From Marasmius tenuissimus (taxonomy: Eukaryota; Basidiomycota; Agaricomycetes; Agaricales; Marasmiaceae), in contig JAQOTA010000046.1 of assembly GCA_029532415.1 (NCBI GenBank), positions 1,426,001 to 1,490,000 of the forward strand: a stretch of 64,000 bases of DNA, read 5' to 3'. The notes beneath the pieces are model-generated. The model ran no database searches. It worked only from the letters and a program-made list of their open reading frames with translations, and was not told the origin of the DNA. The position numbers were made by a program, and so were the translations under genes. Of this stretch, positions 22,250 through 33,353 are shown piece after piece (position 1 is the first letter of the stretch; each line of letters begins with the position of its first letter).

Positions 22250-23095
22250 GTACGTCGATGGCCTTTACGATGAGTCTGTGACTGAAGTTCATAAGCAGTG
22301 AGGAGGAATTACTGGATAGTTGTTGCCTTGGTAAATACCGTTCAACCTCCTCCCGACACGGATCCTGACAATCCCAAAATGTTTTTTCCAGGCCCTGCTG
22401 ATCCTCGCAGAATTCACAATAGGTAGTTTGCGTGACACGGGTAGCGTGCGAAACACATTGCGTCACACGAACTGTTCGATATTTTTCATGATTTTGCATT
22501 GCGTGTGGCCACCACGACCTATAAAATTGATGTTCATCTTCCTTTGAAAATCATGCTGACCCAACATTATATAGTGCAGAGAGATACATGATTGCTCGTA
22601 CCACACCAAAATCTTTTTCTTTCCCGCTAACTTCACTATAGCTGCCCGCTCAACACAAGCTCGGCACAAACGATACACTGGCCGATGATTGATGACGTCA
22701 AGGTCAAGTCTCGTCAGTCTACAGCCCCTCCTGGTCGGTCTGGCAACAAATCTTTGTATGTTTGATGGCTGAGAGCCCGAAATACCTTGCTTTGAGGGCA
22801 TTTGAATCAGGAGTATTGCTGCAGGATTAGAGGAACTGAGTGAGTTTCAAGATGGTCTCACGCAACGCAAAATCATGCAAAATATCGAACAGTTCGTGTG
22901 ACGCAATGCTTTTCGCACGCTACCCGTGTCACGCAAACTGCCTAATGAATACCGCTGTGAGAACTGTAGGTACGAGATAGAGTTCGCACATTTGTTTGTC
23001 CTTCCGCTGATATTCACGGTCGCAAAGGGAAAAAGAGTTGAGTACGTGGTGGGGGGGAAAGTGATATGAAAAAAGTCGAAGTCCCAGAAGATATC
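22233..23095 (-). pseudogene. CxxC-rich open frame split by the MITE at 22420-22944
   Basis: On the minus strand 22945-22965 reads into SGIH and, after the MITE, 22419-22233 continues with YCEFCEDQQGLEKTFWDC. The join across the MITE with one TA copy is in frame and follows an acceptor-like CTACAG near 22966. It looks like an exon of a small Cys-rich (zinc-ribbon-like) protein. Across element 2 a second minus-strand piece with LYQCTMCHSQW lies at 33027-33290. Whether these belong to one gene cannot be decided. No known family recognised. Confidence 0.3.
22420..22944. mobile_element. MITE-like element with 86-base terminal inverted repeats, TA flanks
   Basis: Arms 22420-22505 and 22859-22944 are inverted copies with about five mismatches; the outer words are TAGGTAGTTTGCGTGACACG and its complement with GGCAG. 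The internal part is about 353 bases. The element is bounded by TA on each side, as after Tc1/mariner-type insertion. The interior is open for most of its length on the minus strand (about 22801-22463; CRACVERAAIVKLAGKKK) with a Cys/His-rich look, but no transposase motif is visible, so it is called non-autonomous. Confidence 0.75.
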
Positions 23096-23551
23096 TGTTG
23101 AACATGATGGATATCATGTGATACATATTGACGTGTTGTTTACGCATCACACTATTTATAGAGCTACGCCTCTAGGAACACTTGCGCTCTCATGCAAGAA
23201 TGTATCTACGTAGTTATTGCTTCACAAATGACACTGTAGATATCTACTACGTATGTAGTTACATCAAGTATGATGCTTATAGTCCAAAGTGCGAGGCACA
23301 ACGGATGAAAGACTCATTAGTATTGGCTAAATACCTACTTCTAGTAGTAGTTTCATAGTCTTGTATTTACTCTTACATGTACAGAAACTTGTGTATAAAA
23401 GCTGGTATTCCAAGGCCTTAAGCCTTAGGACAATCCACTTGATTATCACCTCTTCTCAAGCATCTCAAGTCTACAAGAACACTCTGTGTATTACCCATGT
23501 GAGGTTTACTTCGTTATACCCACTGTGCACTTTAACTATGCTGGCTCAACA
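23096..23551 (+). repeat. 5' LTR of copia element 2
   Basis: 456 bases, TGTTGAACATG...GGCTCAACA. Differs from the 3' LTR at about 23145 (A for G) and about 23209 (G for A). Holds the palindrome TATCATGTGATA at 23112-23123 shared with element 1. Confidence 0.95.
23394..23400 (+). promoter_or_regulatory. TATA box in the 5' LTR of element 2
   Basis: TATAAAA followed by GCTGG, matching the position and sequence context of the TATA box in the LTR of element 1. A weaker TATTTATAG lies near 23151. Confidence 0.6.
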
Positions 23552-23566
23552 GGTTATGGGCCCTGC
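23552..23566 (+). other. Primer-binding site of element 2 (initiator tRNA-Met anticodon arm)
   Basis: GGTTATGGGCCCTGC directly follows the LTR. Its first 12 bases are the complement of GGGCCCATAACC in the anticodon stem-loop of initiator tRNA-Met, as in element 1. Confidence 0.75.
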
Positions 23567-24557
23567 AAGTGGTGGTCAGGTCGATGTTATGATCGGAGTA
23601 GCTAATACTTTCCGTGTGTCGCCACCATCCTAGCGGACAACCTGTAACCTACATGGGTTAAGGAAGTCTCTAGCGATGTCAAAGGCTCGTCATTGACGAT
23701 TGTCTGGTGTCGGGATCAGGGTTCTTCGTCCCTTATATCCATCCACTCACGTCCCTGTACAAGTTGCATGTCGCACGAACACATGTACATACTGTCTTGG
23801 CTTCATCTTCTTCAGCATGAACCTATCCGTTTTTACGGCTCAGTTCCTCTGCTGACAACCCAGATTAGGCTTTGGCCGTCTATTGCCACTGTCTGATACC
23901 GATGAAAGTCTAATAGTTGGCGGTGGTCCTCGGCAGAGGCACCATTTAGGGGGTCTATGGGACTGTGCTTCTAAACCGGTTTGCCATGATTCCTGAAGGC
24001 TGAAACATGCCGGGGAAATTTGATTTCCCTTACAACTAGGACTTTGTATGATACTACTTTTACAGTATCACACGGCCATTTTTAGTATGTACAGGGACTC
24101 CCCTCACGTCTGCCTTTCTCATCCACGCTATTGTTAGATCTTGTTCCAGTCTCTAGTAGTTCACTCGTTCGTCATATGCTCAAGGCATCTTCGGATGTAG
24201 TAACATACGGAGTAATGGGGGATCTAGTAATAACTTTCTCAAGGCACGACATTCAAATTTGCTAGTCTGGGATTGAGACCAGATAGCATGATGGACACCA
24301 GACACACACACTGGAAGGTTACTGTAAGACCCTTCTCAAGCAGGCAGGGCTACGTAACCAGATTAACGACCTGCACTTACCTGCGCGGTGGATTTCCCCA
24401 TAGCTTGCTTGACGCATACAGCGTGTTAAAAGTTCTAGACATTTTGACGCATGTCTCGGTGTGCATCGAACCCTATTTCTTTTTTGGGTTGTCTTCCAAT
24501 GGAAGACTTTATCGATTGACACTACTCTTAGCGTCACCCTTCTAATATTTGAAGAGT
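23567..24557 (+). other. Leader of element 2
   Basis: About 1 kb of untranslated leader, homologous in patches to that of element 1. Start codons in other frames are present but no conserved short frame was recognised. Confidence 0.6.
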
Positions 24558-27500
24558 ATGCTCATGGGACTTTTGGCAGACCTCAAAATGTCTAACCAAT
24601 CAGGCTCTTCTATACATTTACCACAATCACCAGGGATCTTTTCAGAACCCTCAGCAATGCTGGTCAAAAACGCATTGGAACACACCTTTAGTGTGGATGT
24701 GGGGAATGCAGTAGAAGTATATACTATGGATCCAATTCATTCGCTTGTATCTGAAAGTAGTTTTCCGACTGGGTCGGGAGGCATTAATTTAATTCCAGTT
24801 TTGTTAGATGATGGTTCGAACTTTGAAGAGTGGTACCAATTAATCGAAGGCTTTCTATTCTCACATGGAATTCCAACCATGGTAGAAGAAACAGCGCCAG
24901 AACAGTCAAATCCAGCTATGGATGCTGAACATACTGCGCTGAAAGAATGGACAGCCAAACGAGATAAAATAATTGGAATTATTATGATGCAAACAAAGCG
25001 TATTCATAAACCACACATTGATAGAACTTCAGTTCCGAACACTCTGGCAAAATTTAGAGAAATCTTTGGGACTCAGTCTTCTTCTCAGTTGCTGAATTTA
25101 TATATGCAACTCCATAACGTCCAATTCTTTGACAACATAAACCCAGTTCCTGGGATAAACTTTATGTTGATGAATAAACAAGAACTTGCTACACTGGGTG
25201 TAACAATTTCGGACGAGCTGTTTTGCCTTATGGTCACAGCTAAATTACCGGAGAAGCGTTGGCAACTCTTCAAGCAGCTACTCGCATGAAGAAAGAAGAA
25301 TTGAAACCAACAAATATTATTGCTGGAATCAGTAATGAATGGAATAGAAGAAGTGGAAACTCTGTACCTCCTGCTTATGCTGTGCGTAATGCCAAAATAT
25401 CTGGCATTAATAGATATCAATCCACTCCCAATTGGTCTGGTCAATCAAATTGTCCTGGTAACAAATCTGGTGGTTCTTTGAACCAAAAGAAAAATAACAA
25501 TAAAAACCAGAACCAGAACAACCAGAATCAAAGTGGGAAATCGTCTTCTAAGAAGAAGAAAGGCAGAAAGAAGCAGAAGGGCAAAGGAAAACAGAAAAGT
25601 ACTCAAGAAGGGGGGCAAAAATCGCATGCAGCGGTAGTTGAACCTCTTGAGGAACTTTCATCTTCTGAAATTCGTACAAATGCAGTTAAAAAGTTGACAA
25701 GTTCAGCTTTTGAACGTGAAATGGCTGGTCCTAAACACGTTTATATGTCCTATCATTATCCAACTGGTAGTACTACTGCACCAAATCCATTCCAAAACAC
25801 GTATAATTTACAACTTGCACGCCTAGAAGAGAGAATTGCTGCCAATAGAGAAGGACACCCAGAGCGTTTTATTTCTGTTGCTGAATGGAATGCTAGTCGA
25901 ACTGCTCAAATAGATGAACAAGTTCAACAAATTGATGAGGCAATTGCTTCATCAGCTTCCACAGCAGATACAGAACAACAATATGACAGCGATGGTGATC
26001 CCATGCCAACTCTGGTTGGGGTCTCTTCCTCAGAAAATGAATCTGAGAACTCTTATGGCGTTAGATCACATAGTGAAGAACATATCAATTTCACTATGCC
26101 TCATAGACAGGCGAGTCCTGAGACAATTCCGTCTGCGGATAGAATTGAGGAACTTGAAGGACAGAATGTCAAAGAGGAATCTACAAATGTAAACATACAG
26201 AATGAAGAATGGCCTCCTCATAATGCATTTGTAGAAAATAATCCTTGGGCCACACGTCTTTTACCAAGAGATGATCCTGATCAAATATCCAAGTTTATGC
26301 CTGAGAATTATAACTCAGACAATAAACCAACTCTTAATCCCACTAATAGAAAAATACAATGGCGGTTCCTAGAGAACTACCTATGGGATACTAAGGGTGT
26401 TATGGATGAAATTAGGATTCCTCGACCTCACCCAGAAATATTTAATGGGGTGAGACTTGCGCCACCTAAAGCTCCATGCTTCTATGATATAGAAGATACA
26501 TGGAGAAATGATGATCGCAAAAGAGATGTGATGGCTAATACTCGAAAATACATGATTAAGAAACAACTAGATCACAAACTTTGGATCTGGATTCTTATCA
26601 GAACTACAAATCAAATTGTAATGTACCCTATTCGAAGAGATGCTGTTCATAATCTCACTCCGAGACATGCACTCTTTGAATTGGACTTGCATGAACCAAT
26701 TCTACATGTAGAATCAGTAGAGGATCAAGGTTTCTTCAGTGACCACAATTATCGAAGCTGGAATGTTCAACATCTTTCTAGAGTCATTACTAATATCAAT
26801 AATCAAAATTGGATCAGTACTGTCAATGAATACATTGACATATATGGCAGTGTTAAAAACCAAAGAAAGACAATCTTTCAAGTATTTCGCAAGTCGAGAT
26901 ACTTAAGGGAAGAAAATCTTCCAATAAACGTTCTTAATCCGATCTTTTGGGATTCACCGGTTAAACTAGAATTGGAAGGGAAATGGTTGGATGGAACGAT
27001 TAATACTCTTCCTTACTCTCATTTCAGAGCACAAGCTTTTATCTGTAGACACCAAACATGGTGTCTTGTGCCGAGAATTTATTTGAGAGAAGCCATTAAT
27101 GAAAATATGATCTTATATAAATGGATGAACAACGAAAGTATTGATGTTCCCATGTCTTGTGCTGATGTACAACGAAAAACGTCACAGGAAAATGAATCTC
27201 CAATTTATTATCCTGAAGACTTTATGGTACTAGCAGAAGCTAATGCACTTGAAAGATCAATCCAGGACTATGAATTTAATAGTCGTTATCCTGGAAACTA
27301 TATTCAAATGGCTGAGGAGCAAAATCGTTCTCATTCACCATCCTTTCCTACATATGCATCTATCATCAGACCCACGACTACTCCACCTGTACTTGAACAC
27401 ACCCTGGAACGACCTTCACTTTCACCACCGGATTCACCCAGATCTTTTTATGGAGTCCAATCCCTAGAGGAAGACTATATTGATATACCAAATCGTCCTA

Positions 27501-28537
27501 GTACTACTATTCCGACCCCTTCTGTTTCTGAACCAGAAGATAGCAGTATACTAGATCCGGAAGAACAACCTGAGGTTGATCCTTGGGTAATGTCGGAAAA
27601 TGATCCCAGAAATCTGCAATTTAATAATTTCAGACCTGGAGTCAATAATAGTATGGACATTGGAGTCAATAGACTTCCTGAACGTCAGCAACTAGATCCA
27701 GTACAACAACAAATTGCGACTGGAACTAGCATTGGCAACATATCTATGGTTGTTAATGACAACAATCCAGAGCAAGCTAGACAATTTGTTGAATGGCAAC
27801 GTTGCCATTCACAAATGGTAGCAGCAATGTTTGCTGAACGTATGCAATTAGAAAGGGATCAACGTCAACGACAAGAAGAATATGATAGAAGAAGAGCTCA
27901 TATGCTCTCTCTTATCCAACAAGGATATCAACAGACCCAACTCCAATCAAATGAAAGATACTTCGATGATGGAGATTATGGTGATGGCCTTGAAGGAGTA
28001 GATGACATTGATGGATGGGCAGAAAGTAACGATCGTGGAGACTGGCAAGTAATTCAATCTTCTGATAGTCAAACTTTCACTAAACACTCAATGCAGAACT
28101 ATCATGTACTAAGAAATTCAGTACCTAGAAAAACTAGAATAACTTCTGTATTTGCTACAACAAAATTAGAGTCGTATTGCTCTGCATTAATGAGTGAAAG
28201 TGAAATTGAAAATACGCGAGAAGCTTGGCTACTAGATAGCGGTGCATCTGCACATATGACTCCGTTTATGACGGATTTCTCAGACTATCAGATTTTTGAA
28301 GTGCCTTTAGGTCTTACAACTTCAGCTGGGGATAAAGCACAAGTGCAAATAACAGGATATGGTACTGTCTATATTCGACATACCAATAGTGCAGGAGTGA
28401 CACAAGTCACTAAGTTATTTCCAGTGATGTATAATCCAGACAGCCCACATCGTTTAATCTCTGCCGGAAAATTCAGAAGTATAGGATACTATACTGTTCT
28501 GGATTCTCCAGAGACTTCGATCCGGAGCAAGAAATGA
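24558..28537 (+). pseudogene. Copia Gag, accessory domain and protease of element 2 (frameshifted)
   Basis: The start is ATG at 24558, or more likely the ATG at 24588 giving MSNQSG. Gag is open to 25289 (TAG-type break) and is continued by the overlapping frame 25259-28537, so one small indel near 25280 breaks it where element 1 reads through (AKLP...LKQ then NEWNRR). After Gag come a basic Asn/Gln/Lys tract (about 25483-25610, no zinc knuckle), an acidic linker and the conserved accessory domain (about 26349-27172; HNLTPRHAL, VQHL, NPIFWD, EGKWLDGT). A Gln/Arg-rich coiled stretch (about 27830-27950), ESNDRGDWQV and protease (WLLDSGAS) follow. The frame is lost again at about 28535 just after protease, by one extra base relative to element 1. 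Confidence 0.9.
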
Positions 28538-28547
28538 TTCTCTTCTC

Positions 28548-31500
28548 ATGAGCTTTTATCCGAGCTATGGAGAAGATAATTTGCGATGGATGAACGCGAA
28601 GATTCTTGTGGGAGAAGCTTCCTTCACATCAATCGCATCTTTCTCAATTCATGATTCCAAACTTTGGCATAGACAAATGGGACATATAAATCCCAAAGTC
28701 TTAGAGAAACTAGAGGATAATGTTAAAGGGTTTCCAAAGAGATTGGCTATCTCTAAGGAAGACAAACCTTGTCGCGGTTGTGCGAAAGGCAAAATGGTTG
28801 CAAAACCATACCCTTCTTCTTCAAAACGTGCAAAGGAGCCTCTAGAATTAGTTCATGGTGATTTGATTGAATTTCCTACTCGCTCTTATTATCAAAACGA
28901 ATATGCATTAACTTTATTTGATGATGCAACTTCGTATGGATGGGTATATCCAATCCGTAAAAAGAGTGATACAGATCTAAAACTACGCAATTGGCTTGCT
29001 CTTGTAGAGCGCCAGACCAATAAAAAGGTCAAATGCGTACACTTTGATCGAGGAGGAGAATTCTTTTCAAATGAACAATGGGCCTGGTATAACTCTCTTG
29101 GAATTTTTCCTAATAGAGGTTCGCCCAATGTACATGAACAGAATGGACGAGCTGAAAGATTTAATCGTACTCTGCGAGAAAAATCTGAAGCTATGCGATT
29201 TCAGGCATGTGCACCTGAAAATTGGTGGGAATTTGCAATTCTCACAGCAGTCCATATCTATAATAGAACTCCTATACGTTCGAGGAAGTATAAAACACCT
29301 GTTGAATTGTTTGAAGGAAAGAAACCAGATGTCTCATATTTTAAGACATTTGGTTGTGGTGCCTACACGTACCTACCGAAACGTAAAAATAAGCTTTCCC
29401 CGCATTCAGAAGCAATGATATTCATTGGATATGAAAGCGGATCAAAAGCTTATCGGTTCTTTCGTACAACAAACAATTCAGTGTACATTACTCCACAAGC
29501 AGTTTTCGATGAAAACTGGTTTCCTAAATGTCAAAAGGAATTGCCTGGATCCATAGAGTTTGATAAAACCGACAAACCTGTCCGGTCTATACCCTTTCCA
29601 TCATACCCATATGATGGCCATGAGGATCATAATAATAATAATAGTTCATTTGGTCCACCACCTCCACCAGATACCCATGATGACGATCATGAGCATGGGG
29701 GAGATCCTCCCACGGATCCGAACCAGGATGATAAAAGCGATGATGTGCACAACGGTTATCATCCACCTACTGATGGACCCGGATCACCGAAAGGCTCCGG
29801 TATTAATCCTAATCAGTATGGTCCAGATCCATGGTCTGCTAGTCCTTCAGGAGCGACGAATCCTTTCAGTTTTCGTCAAGATGATTATGATGAGTGGCAA
29901 AACATACAAAATCAGCCACCAGCTCCTAGAAGGAATCCACTAAGAACCAGACTTCCACCTGTTCGACCATTTAATGTCTATGGAAACAGGCCTCCTGTAG
30001 AAATAGAGCGTGATATTGATTCTGAAGCACGCTGGAGAAGTCAGATAAATCCGACAAACGAACCTGAAACAATACCAGTAAGGGTTCCTGATCCAGTTAC
30101 TCCTATGGAGTGTTAGGATCGTGCGGATCGGATAGGGATAAGATAAGATATGGGATTTTATATGCTGTTGGATAGATGGATAGGAAAGAGATATGATGAA
30201 GGAGTGTGGGAGCAACGGATCTAGAGCAGACAGTAGCTGAAGGTTTCGCCAACAGCACCATGAACTGAGCTGTCCTTCTACTAGACTAAGAGGACAAGTT
30301 GCAAGAGAGAAGAAAAGACATTAGAGTCATGATGGGGATTGACCCAGATTGAAACCTGGTTGAAACCTGGTTGATTTCGAGTCTTCTGATACAGGATAGA
30401 AGTATAGAGCTTATATAGGGTTATAGTAAATGAATGAATCATAAGTGAGTCAAGTGCGGGAAATGTTGATGTATCATATGGAAGTCAAACACGGGGAGAA
30501 ATGTACCGGAAGGGAAATGAACTGGAAATGAATAAGTGCATGATGGAATGAAGATATGAATAGAATAAGTGAGTGTGGGAATATCTCAGAAGTCGGAGAT
30601 AAGTAAGTCAGAATAAGTCAGAATGAATGGTGAAAGAGTCCCGGAAGCGGAGGCGGAAGTGGCAGAGATTCCGGGGATGGACTTGGTGTGAGAGACTGAA
30701 CCGCGGAAGTGAGGGTTGAGTGCCGGGGATGGAATAGTGTTAGAATGGACTTGAATAAAAGCCCGGAAATACCCGGAAATACTCGGAATGGGTCCGGAGG
30801 TGAGGTGACTAGCCAAGTGTGACGTGACTAGGTGAGATAGACCAGGGTAAGATGCATGGATGTAACATGGAGACAGATGAAGATATGCGCGACCTTGCTC
30901 AGGAAGGGGGAGTAAATTACCTGGTTTATTTGCTGAATAACGGTCATCAACTATATGGTCTTCAAGCCAGTAGTTATGATGATGTTCGTGAATGGACATA
31001 TAAACAAGTCCAGAAACGTCCTAAAGATGAACGACCATCTTGGGAAGCAGCATGCAGACTGGAATTACAATCACTGAAAGATCAAAATGTCTTTGATGTG
31101 GTTACATTACCTAAAGGCCGAAAAGCAGTTAAATCCCGCTGGGTATTTGATATCAAGTCTGATGGCCATAAAAAGGCAAGACTTGTTGCAAAAGGATTTT
31201 CGCAAAAACAAGGGATAGATTATAACAAGTTGTTCTCTCCTGTAGTACGATTTGAAACCGTACGACTTCTATTGGCACTAGCAGCGCTTGAAGATTGGGA
31301 GATCTCTGCGCTAGACGTTAAAACAGCATTTCTGTATGGTGCCTTAGATGAGGAGATATACATGGAACAGCCTGAAGGCTTCGTTGAGGACTCCAGCAAG
31401 GTTTGGAGGTTACGCAAAGCATTATATGGATTAAAACAGGCATCTCGAGCCTGGTGGCGTCAATGTACCAAATCCATGAAACGTCTGCGATTCAAACGAT

Positions 31501-32499
31501 GCTTATCCAATGCTGGCGTATATGTCTTCAACAAAAATGGCAATATGGTTATTGCTGTAGTTTATGTTGATGATGCCTTGTTTATGGGTCCAGATCGCAA
31601 CCTAGTCAATAGACTGAAAAGCGATTTCATGAAAATCTGGGAATGCCGAGATTTAGGTGAGCCTACAGAATTCCTACGAATGCGAATTACTCGTAATCAA
31701 AAGAACCACACATTGATCCTTGATCAGCGGGACTATCTTGAAAGGAGTTTTAAATGCCAAAACGGCATATACGCCATTACCTGATGGCTATAATCCTACC
31801 CAAAACCAAGGGAAGGTTAATCCCGAGATTAGGCATAGATTCCAATCAGTGATAGGATCATTGCTTTATCTGGCACTTGGAACACGTCCAGATATTTCTT
31901 TTGCTGTAATCAAAATGTCACAGTATGGTGCAAATCCTAGTGAGGAACACCTACAGAAGGCTTTATACATCGTGAAATATTTAGTTCACACTGCAAAGTA
32001 TGAACTTATTTACAATGGAAAATCAAATCATGGATTGATTGCCTTTGCTGACTCTGATTGGGCAACTGATAAAGATGATCGTAAATCACAGACTGGATAT
32101 ATCGTAAAGCTTGCCAATGCACCAGTTTGTTGGGTTTCTCAGAAACAAAAGACTGTTGCATTATCATCCACAGAAGCAGAGTATATGGCTCTCTCTGACT
32201 GTACACGTCAGGCATGTTGGATGAAGTCGTTATTGAACGAATTAAACTTTCCCATTAAATCAATACCATGTGTCAGCGACAATCAAGGTGCTATCTTCCT
32301 CAGCAGCAATGAAGCTACTGATAAAAGGACGAAACACATTGATAATCGGTATCATTTTATTAGGGGAGCAGTCGAAGAAAACAAAGTTAAAATATACTTT
32401 GTCGAAACTGCTAAGCAACCTGCAGACCTTGTTACAAAGAATCTTGGCAGAACGAAGTTTGAATTGTTCAGGCAATCTTTAGGATTAACTTTTCACTGA
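28548..32499 (+). pseudogene. Copia Pol of element 2: integrase, reverse transcriptase, RNase H (broken)
   Basis: 28548-30110 holds gag_pre-integrase (HRQMGH, CRGCAKGK), the integrase core (VHGDLIEF; FDRGGEFFSN; EQNGRAERFN) and a Pro/Asp-rich spacer. The frame is interrupted by a solo LTR at 30111-30867. It then continues in register at about 30873 with reverse transcriptase (RWVFDIKSDG, YVDDALF) to 31784. Near 31742 about 16 bases are missing relative to element 1 (after DQRDYL), shifting the frame. The frame ending at 32499 carries the end of reverse transcriptase and an uninterrupted RNase H (AFADSDWATD, STEAEYMALSDC). Without the breaks it would match element 1 in order and length. Confidence 0.9.
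30111..30867. mobile_element. Solo LTR of another family nested in Pol of element 2
   Basis: A 757-base block starting TGTTAGGATC and ending GATGTAACA (TGTTA/TAACA inverted ends), bounded by the 5-base duplication TGGAG (30106-30110 and 30868-30872).
Removal with one TGGAG copy leaves the flanking Pol frame in register. It has no internal coding region and shares no obvious sequence with the LTRs of elements 1 and 2, so it is a solo LTR of a different retrotransposon family. Confidence 0.85.
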
Positions 32500-32522
32500 G
32501 TACAATCTTACATGATGAACTT

Positions 32523-32534
32523 AGTGAGGAGGAG
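32523..32534 (+). other. Polypurine tract of element 2
   Basis: AGTGAGGAGGAG directly precedes the 3' LTR. Confidence 0.85.
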
Positions 32535-32990
32535 TGTTGAACATGATGGATATCATGTGATACATATTGACGTGTTGTTTACGCGTCACACTATTTATAG
32601 AGCTACGCCTCTAGGAACACTTGCGCTCTCATGCAAGAATGTATCTACATAGTTATTGCTTCACAAATGACACTGTAGATATCTACTACGTATGTAGTTA
32701 CATCAAGTATGATGCTTATAGTCCAAAGTGCGAGGCACAACGGATGAAAGACTCATTAGTATTGGCTAAATACCTACTTCTAGTAGTAGTTTCATAGTCT
32801 TGTATTTACTCTTACATGTACAGAAACTTGTGTATAAAAGCTGGTATTCCAAGGCCTTAAGCCTTAGGACAATCCACTTGATTATCACCTCTTCTCAAGC
32901 ATCTCAAGTCTACAAGAACACTCTGTGTATTACCCATGTGAGGTTTACTTCGTTATACCCACTGTGCACTTTAACTATGCTGGCTCAACA
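32535..32990 (+). repeat. 3' LTR of copia element 2
   Basis: 456 bases, two visible differences from the 5' LTR; followed by the target-site copy ATATC. Confidence 0.95.
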
Positions 32991-33026
32991 ATATCAAAAG
33001 ACAGGATAGAAGAACTTCGTAGCTTT

Positions 33027-33290
33027 TTAGCTATCCAAGGTACGTAGTTCAAAATCAATCGCGATGGGATGCCATACGCAAGTTCGCACTTTCTCAACCG
33101 TGATAACATCGCGACCACTGATACCTTGGTGCTGAAAGTGAAACTGATTTCTGTGACGGGGAGAGAGAGAACCTAGATGTTCATGATCTTTGGCCATCCA
33201 TCTTGATTCTTCAGGTATCGATACCCACTGGCTGTGACACATAGTGCATTGATACAGCGGTTCGTATGATACTGACAAACAGTCTCTCAC
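33027..33290 (-). other. Unassigned open frame with a CxxC motif
   Basis: A minus-strand open frame (LYQCTMCHSQW, then MAKDHEHLGS) lies between element 2 and the divergent plus-strand gene starting at 33354. It may be the first exon of a gene disrupted by element 2 whose distal part is the CxxC frame at 22.2-23.0 kb. No family recognised and no ATG fixed. Confidence 0.25.
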
Positions 33291-33353
33291 GGAAATGTAG
33301 TCCTTTGATATAGTTAATCTCCTCTTCGCTGCCCCAACTTGAGCTTAACCACT

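Larger units (their letters stand above)
23096..32990 (+). mobile_element. Ty1/copia LTR retrotransposon, element 2 (full length, plus strand)
   Basis: A 9.9 kb element with 456-base LTRs (23096-23551 and 32535-32990) that differ, by eye, at two bases, and a perfect 5-base duplication ATATC (23091-23095 and 32991-32995). LTR termini are TGTTGA...TCAACA. Order: 5' LTR, primer-binding site, leader, Gag with accessory domain and protease, integrase, a nested solo LTR, reverse transcriptase, RNase H, polypurine tract, 3' LTR. Its LTR start, primer site and proteins are clearly related to element 1 but diverged, so the two are sister families. At least three frame breaks plus the nested LTR make it defective. 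Confidence 0.95.

Noticed and set aside
12282..32990. Repeat-induced point mutation as the cause of the broken retrotransposon frames.
   Set aside because: The breaks are mainly small indels, with only isolated stops, and the LTR pairs are almost identical; a C-to-T dense pattern is not evident by eye. A dinucleotide-bias calculation would be needed to exclude it fully.
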